A stretch of DNA of 6,734 nt, from NCBI GenBank assembly GCA_012514355.1, contig JAAZAL010000048.1, positions 1 through 6,734 on the forward strand, given 5' to 3'. Position numbers and translations under genes: made by a program. This document shows positions 1-4,117 of this stretch, piece after piece; position 1 is the first letter of the stretch; every line of letters starts with the position of its first letter. The stretch is from Candidatus Dojkabacteria bacterium (GTDB lineage: Bacteria; Patescibacteriota; Dojkabacteria; SC72). The notes under the pieces were generated by a model, which did no database searches, had not been told where the DNA came from, and worked only from the letters and a program-made list of their open reading frames with translations.

Positions 1-1313
1 CTCCACTTCTTTATTCTTTCGTATGTTTCTGATAGAGATTTTTCATACTCTTTTCTAAGATTATCTAGTTTATTAATCTCTAAATAGTTACATAGAAAGA
101 AACACTCTTTACTATCTCTATCCAATTCATTATCAATATCTATCTGATCATGTAAAAGAGGAATATATCTTTCTAAACTTCTATGCCTATTTAAGTCCTT
201 AAGAGTTCCTAATGTAGCCATACCCTCTATTTTAATAGCACCACTTTGACCGATATTTCCCATTAGATTATATTGGTTATGATTCTCAAATATTTTTTCT
301 CCTATCTCTTTGGTGTCTTCCTGGTCAAACTCATATTCATTTGTACTACCTAACGGATTTAGAAGTAGTTCGTAGTTAGTTATTAAATTTTCAATTGCAT
401 TGGTATTAAAAGTAACAGAACAGGAATCGCATTCACAACCCATACTCTCATACTCTTTTTGTGGAGATACATTCTGAGATATATATTCTAAAATGTCCTT
501 AGTAGAATTTCTTCTGCAACAGTTAGCATCGGTATGTCTAATGAGACCATCAGCCTCTCTAATATATCCATTAATCTCTATCTTAGATTCACCTAAGAGG
601 TTGTAAAGTAGTTTCCCTATTTCATTTTCAACAACACTATCACTTGCATTAAAGTATGAAATTAACTCTGACCAATTCCTAGCAGACATTACTGCCGCCA
701 TACTAGTTTGTAATCCATACGGTAGTAAGTACCTAGCAACATCAAAACTTCTAGCTTGAAGTACAGAACTCTCTTCTTTAATATCTTCATTTAAATTAAA
801 ATATTCTTTGAGTGCATCTTTCGTTTTAGTTAGCAATCTGGAGTAATCGTCCATCTGTTTTAAGATTATAGAGTTGTACTCCTTTCTAATATTTTCATCA
901 CTACACACCGCTTTAGGAATTTTAATATATTGAGGCTCTTTGAAATTCTGATATCTAGTAGATCTCTCTTGACCAGAGATAACGCAGTTGAGGTAGAAGA
1001 TTCTCATCGCTGTATACATAGGGATATTTTCAATACAAACAAAAAGATCTGCCATATCCCCTACAGACTTATGACCATATCCATGGAATATAGTTTCTAA
1101 TCTTTGTGAAGCATCTGTATTGTTATCAATTATCTCCTTTGCTATATCAACAATACTATCTGCTGACCTACTATATCTTGCTCCTAAGTATGCATTAATT
1201 GAGGGTTGTTTCTGTTTACAATTTTGTAAAAGTGTATGTACTTTAAATGTATTCCAATTAGATTCAGATTCTATACTAGCTATCTGTAAATCCTTAAGAA
1301 AATTACCTTTCAT
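1..1313 (-). CDS. Tandem ThyX-like (FAD-dependent thymidylate synthase family) protein, partial at C-terminus
   Basis: The frame is open for 437 codons and runs off the left edge, so the C-terminus is missing. The start is ATG 1311-1313; an in-frame TAA lies directly before it, so translation cannot begin earlier. No Shine-Dalgarno sequence is visible in the 10-nt gap after glyA. The first ThyX-like domain (about residues 40-245) shows ARYSRS (45-50), GYGHKSV (78-84), GQERSTRY (114-121) and SARNWSELI (210-218). Where classic ThyX has RHRxxS, this domain has LNCxxS (108-113). A second domain begins near residue 345 and carries RHRSLERY (376-383). Between them are Cys-rich motifs, NCC and CECDSC. 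Classic ThyX methylates dUMP using 5,10-methylene-THF, FAD and NADPH. I recall a longer two-domain class in COG1351 with this layout, but I do not know of proven synthase activity for it. Its place behind folD and glyA supports a folate-linked role. Confidence 0.8.
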   Translation of the reverse strand, partial: MKGNFLKDLQIASIESESNWNTFKVHTLLQNCKQKQPSINAYLGARYSRSADSIVDIAKEIIDNNTDASQRLETIFHGYGHKSVGDMADLFVCIENIPMYTAMRIFYLNCVISGQERSTRYQNFKEPQYIKIPKAVCSDENIRKEYNSIILKQMDDYSRLLTKTKDALKEYFNLNEDIKEESSVLQARSFDVARYLLPYGLQTSMAAVMSARNWSELISYFNASDSVVENEIGKLLYNLLGESKIEINGYIREADGLIRHTDANCCRRNSTKDILEYISQNVSPQKEYESMGCECDSCSVTFNTNAIENLITNYELLLNPLGSTNEYEFDQEDTKEIGEKIFENHNQYNLMGNIGQSGAIKIEGMATLGTLKDLNRHRSLERYIPLLHDQIDIDNELDRDSKECFFLCNYLEINKLDNLRKEYEKSLSETYERIKKW

Positions 1314-1323
1314 TTAATAAATA

Positions 1324-2553
1324 TTACAAGTTATCTATTCCAGGTATAGGAAAATCTTTAGTAAATGTTTTTACCTCTTCTTTAATTAAATTTCTATCTT
1401 TCTCAGATTCGTTTTTTACTGCCCTATCTAAATATTGTGCTATCTTTTCCATCTCTTTCTCTTTCATTCCTCTTGTAGTAATAGCTGGTGTCCCTATTCT
1501 TACTCCTGATGGATCCCAAGGTTTTCTTTCATCAAAGGGAATACTATTTTTATTTAAAGTAATGTTTACTTCTTCTAATATGTCTGACACCTCTTTACCA
1601 CTCATATTTACACTCTTAACAGTATCAACTAAAAACAGATGATTATCTGTTCCTCCAGATACAATACTATACCCTTTATCCATCAATGCTTTAGCTAATG
1701 CTTTTGAGTTAAGTACTACCTGTTTAGAATACTGTTTAAACTCCTCTGTCATAGCTTCTTTCAAAGCTACTGCTATACCAGCTGTTGTATGGTTATGTGG
1801 GCCTCCTTGTAGTCCAGGAAATACCGCTTTATCTATTACCTCTCCATACTCCTGTTTACACATAATCATAGCTCCACGAGGTCCCCTAAGGGTCTTGTGA
1901 GTAGTTGTAGTAACTACATCGGCTATACCTACTGGAGATGGATACTCACCTGCTGCAATTAATCCTGCTACATGTGCTATATCTGCAACTAGTATTGCTC
2001 CTACTTCATCTGCAATCTTTTTAAACTCTTTCCAATCCACTATCCTTGAATATGCACTAAACCCACTCCATATTAACTTTGGTTTATGTTCCAATGCTAT
2101 TTTTCTTACCTGCTCATAATCTATATATCCCTCTTTGTTTACTCCATAACTAACTGAATCAAAATATTTACCACTAATTGATACTTTAAAACCGTGTGTA
2201 AGATGTCCTCCTGCAGAGAGATCCATACCCATTGTTTTATCTCGTGGATTTAAGAATGCAAGATGTACAGCAAGATTTGCAGGTGAGCCAGAGTATGGTT
2301 GTACATTTACATGCTCTGCTTTAAACAGCTCTTTTGCTCTTGATATACACTCCTTTTCTACCTCATCTATATATTTATTTCCTCCATAGTATCTTTTATC
2401 TGGATATCCTTCTGAATATTTATTAGTTAATATACTACCCATTGCTTTAAGTACATCACTACTTACATAGTTTTCAGAAGCTATTAACTCTATTCCTTCT
2501 TTCTGTCTTTTAGCTTCTTTACCAATATATTCAAATATGATATCTTTATACAT
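1324..2553 (-). CDS. glyA: Serine hydroxymethyltransferase
   Basis: This cytosolic PLP enzyme converts serine and tetrahydrofolate to glycine and 5,10-methylene-THF. I chose ATG 2551-2553 (409 aa): it overlaps the folD stop by 8 nt and has GAGG 12 nt upstream. A TTG at 2569-2571 would add six residues but has no ribosome binding site. Numbered from the ATG, family motifs are ELIASENY (22-29), KRYYGGN (53-59), VQPYSGSPAN (84-93), GGHLTHG (115-121), DIAHVAGL (191-198), TTTTHKTLRG (215-224) with PLP lysine K220, FPGLQGGPHNH (245-255), and GVRIGTPAITTRG (350-362), whose Arg binds the substrate carboxylate. Length and residues look complete, so the enzyme should be active. The YSGSPAN and FPGLQGGPHNH forms are closer to eukaryotic SHMT than to E. 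coli GlyA. It sits between folD and the thyX-like gene, 10 nt before the latter. Confidence 0.97.
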   Translation of the reverse strand: MYKDIIFEYIGKEAKRQKEGIELIASENYVSSDVLKAMGSILTNKYSEGYPDKRYYGGNKYIDEVEKECISRAKELFKAEHVNVQPYSGSPANLAVHLAFLNPRDKTMGMDLSAGGHLTHGFKVSISGKYFDSVSYGVNKEGYIDYEQVRKIALEHKPKLIWSGFSAYSRIVDWKEFKKIADEVGAILVADIAHVAGLIAAGEYPSPVGIADVVTTTTHKTLRGPRGAMIMCKQEYGEVIDKAVFPGLQGGPHNHTTAGIAVALKEAMTEEFKQYSKQVVLNSKALAKALMDKGYSIVSGGTDNHLFLVDTVKSVNMSGKEVSDILEEVNITLNKNSIPFDERKPWDPSGVRIGTPAITTRGMKEKEMEKIAQYLDRAVKNESEKDRNLIKEEVKTFTKDFPIPGIDNL

Positions 2554-3394
2554 TCTTTTTATATGCCTCAATTAAGTTATCAAACAAACATACTATTGTC
2601 ATTGGTCCAATACCTCCTGGTACAGGAGTAATATATTCTGCGATATCTTTAACAGAATTAAAATCAATATCACCTACTAATTTACCCTGTGCATTTCTGT
2701 TTGTTCCAATATCAACAACAATACTACCCTCTTTTACATACTCTGAGTTTATATACTCCGCTCTCCCTATACTTGATACTAATATATCTGCTTTTGAACA
2801 TATCTCTTTTAAATTTTGAGTACGTGAGTGACATATGGTTACTGTAGCATTCTCATTTTGAAGCATAGCAGATATTGGGAGTCCTGATATATCTCCTCTT
2901 CCTATTACTACTGCTCTTTTGCCCTCTATTTGTACCCTATACTCTTTTAAAAGTTCAATTACTCCTTTAGCTGTAGCTGGTGCTATTGCACTACTGTCAT
3001 TTTTAAAAAGTTTTCCTAAATTTGTTGATGTTAATCCATCTACATCCTTATCTGGGGATATTAATTCTAAGATTTTACTCTCTTGAATATGGTTAGGTAA
3101 TGGTAGTTTAACCATTATTCCATCAATATTTATATCCTCATTTAATTGCTTAATTACACTTTCTACTTGCTCTTGGGATATATCTTTTGGATATGTATGT
3201 ACATTTACCTGTATGCCTAAATCTAAGGCTTTTTTAGATTTCATATCTACATACATCTTACTTGCATAATCATCACCTACTAAGATGATATCTATCTTAG
3301 GTGCTCTTTTTCCTTGAGTAAGATATTTGCTAATCTCTTCCTTTAATCTATTTGATATTGATTGGGCTGTTTGTTTACCATCAAGTATTTTCAT
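2546..3394 (-). CDS. folD: Methylenetetrahydrofolate dehydrogenase (FolD family), possibly without cyclohydrolase activity
   Basis: FolD normally oxidises 5,10-methylene-THF with NADP+ to methenyl-THF and hydrolyses that to 10-formyl-THF. At 282 aa this one has family length. It begins with the typical MKILDGK; ATG 3392-3394 is the only good start and has no Shine-Dalgarno sequence. Visible motifs are VGDDYASKMYVDMK (39-52) with catalytic Tyr48 and Lys52, GIMVKLPLP (92-100), DKDVDG (115-120) with Asp119, APATAKG (138-144), the Rossmann loop VVIGRGDISGLP (162-173), CHSRT (188-192), and PVPGGIGPMTI (257-267). Two departures stand out. Lys96 replaces the usual Gln of GIxVQLPLP. The nucleotide loop reads GRGDISGLP where GRSxxVGxP is usual. 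From human mutagenesis as I recall it, loss of that Gln abolishes cyclohydrolase but spares dehydrogenase. The gene follows sortase by 57 nt and overlaps glyA by 8 nt. Confidence 0.95.
   Translation of the reverse strand: MKILDGKQTAQSISNRLKEEISKYLTQGKRAPKIDIILVGDDYASKMYVDMKSKKALDLGIQVNVHTYPKDISQEQVESVIKQLNEDINIDGIMVKLPLPNHIQESKILELISPDKDVDGLTSTNLGKLFKNDSSAIAPATAKGVIELLKEYRVQIEGKRAVVIGRGDISGLPISAMLQNENATVTICHSRTQNLKEICSKADILVSSIGRAEYINSEYVKEGSIVVDIGTNRNAQGKLVGDIDFNSVKDIAEYITPVPGGIGPMTIVCLFDNLIEAYKKNV
2566..2569 (-). promoter_or_regulatory. Ribosome binding site that favours the ATG start of glyA
   Basis: The minus strand reads GAGG inside the 3' end of folD, with 12 nt between it and ATG 2551-2553. 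The spacing is somewhat long, but it is the only purine-rich match near the start. It overlaps the alternative TTG codon and therefore cannot serve it. Together with the 8-nt overlap (ATGTATAA) it suggests translational coupling of glyA to folD. Confidence 0.45.
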
Positions 3395-3399
3395 ATTTG

Positions 3400-3405
3400 T
3401 ATATA
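3400..3405 (-). promoter_or_regulatory. Possible -10 element for a leaderless folD transcript
   Basis: In the 57-nt gap between sortase and folD the minus strand reads TATATA, then CAAAT, then the folD ATG. A -10 hexamer here would place the transcription start at or next to the A of the ATG. That would agree with the missing Shine-Dalgarno sequence. No good -35 match is present (AATACA at 17 nt is the nearest), and the whole gap is A+T-rich, so a chance match is quite possible. Confidence 0.22.
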
Positions 3406-3451
3406 TGTAAGATATATTCCTATGTATTTTACAGGATATTTGGAAATATTT

Positions 3452-4117
3452 TTACTCTGTATCTCTAATCGCTGTAACTATGGCTCTTTTAGTATTAGAT
3501 CCTGCAGGCCAACAGGTCATTAGGGTAAGGGTGTCTTCTTGCATATATTGACCCATATATTGGATTTCTTCTGGTTTAATTACTTTAAATTCTAATACCT
3601 TGTATTTATATATCTCTCCTTGATATGAAACTAATATTGGATCATCTTTTTCTAACTCTCCTAAAAGGTAGAAGTATACATTGTATTTTCTTCTTTCATA
3701 GAAGTTTACTGCTGAGTGAGCAAAAAGAAATACATTTCCAGGTTCTGATGGAACTGAACTTCCTTTAGCATGAGCTACTCCAGATATTAATGCATTACTA
3801 TACGCATCGAAGTCGTAGGGGTCAATATTTTTAACTACTTTTGAATTTGCTTGTATTTTAGGAATGTAAAGACCAAACTGGTTATCTACAAATACAACCT
3901 CAGTATCTTTTTTAATATCAGTGGTAATTTCTTGGTCTCCTTTAATGAGTTCAACTTCAATTTCTTTTTCAGGTTCGGGTGTAAGTTTGTAATCTATGTA
4001 TGAAAATATTAAGGGTTGGAAAGTATATACCACTATTAATATACCCAAGAGAAGTAGCAGGATACCTATTATTCTTAGGTATCCTGCTATTGATTTCTTA
4101 CTTTTTTCTTCTGACAT
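3452..4117 (-). CDS. Membrane-anchored sortase (cysteine transpeptidase)
   Basis: Sortases cleave LPxTG-type signals between Thr and Gly outside the membrane and transfer the protein to an amine acceptor. I chose ATG 4115-4117 (221 aa) because GGAG lies 9 nt upstream; a GTG at 4130-4132 has no usable ribosome binding site. A short cytoplasmic N-terminus with SKKS is followed by one hydrophobic helix (about residues 12-38), a linker rich in acidic residues (to about 78), and the catalytic domain. The triad is His134 (FLFAHSAVNF), Cys202 (TLTLMTCWPAG) and Arg211 (NTKRAIVTA), so the enzyme looks intact. TCxPxGxNxxR resembles class C or D motifs, but I do not assign a class. The gene overlaps the end of the LPATG surface-protein gene by 20 nt, which suggests coupled translation and a dedicated enzyme-substrate pair. 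Codons 10-21 lie in a perfect inverted repeat. Confidence 0.93.
   Translation of the reverse strand: MSEEKSKKSIAGYLRIIGILLLLLGILIVVYTFQPLIFSYIDYKLTPEPEKEIEVELIKGDQEITTDIKKDTEVVFVDNQFGLYIPKIQANSKVVKNIDPYDFDAYSNALISGVAHAKGSSVPSEPGNVFLFAHSAVNFYERRKYNVYFYLLGELEKDDPILVSYQGEIYKYKVLEFKVIKPEEIQYMGQYMQEDTLTLMTCWPAGSNTKRAIVTAIRDTE
4055..4089. repeat. Perfect 14-bp inverted repeat with 7-nt loop inside the sortase gene
   Basis: The left arm TAGCAGGATACCTA (4055-4068) and right arm TAGGTATCCTGCTA (4076-4089) are exact reverse complements around TTATTCT (4069-4075). In the minus-strand transcript the hairpin starts 28 nt downstream of the sortase start codon and covers codons 10-21, the beginning of the membrane helix. 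No U-run follows it in the direction of transcription, so it is not an ordinary intrinsic terminator. It could slow sortase translation or protect the 3' end of the surface-protein message. Its role is unknown. Confidence 0.85.

Noticed and set aside
1245..1260. 16-nt direct match AAATGTATTCCAATTA shared with 6285-6300
   Set aside because: Both copies encode Asn-Trp-Asn-Thr-Phe in unrelated proteins with no wider similarity; coincidence in an A+T-rich sequence.
1120..1317. Plus-strand reading frame of 65 codons
   Set aside because: It lies antisense to the start of the thyX-like gene and has no ribosome binding site or recognisable product.
3426..3451. Small inverted repeat ATATTTGGAAATAT downstream of sortase as a terminator
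   Set aside because: The arms are only 6 bp of A/T pairs with a 2-nt loop and no following U-run, too weak to terminate.
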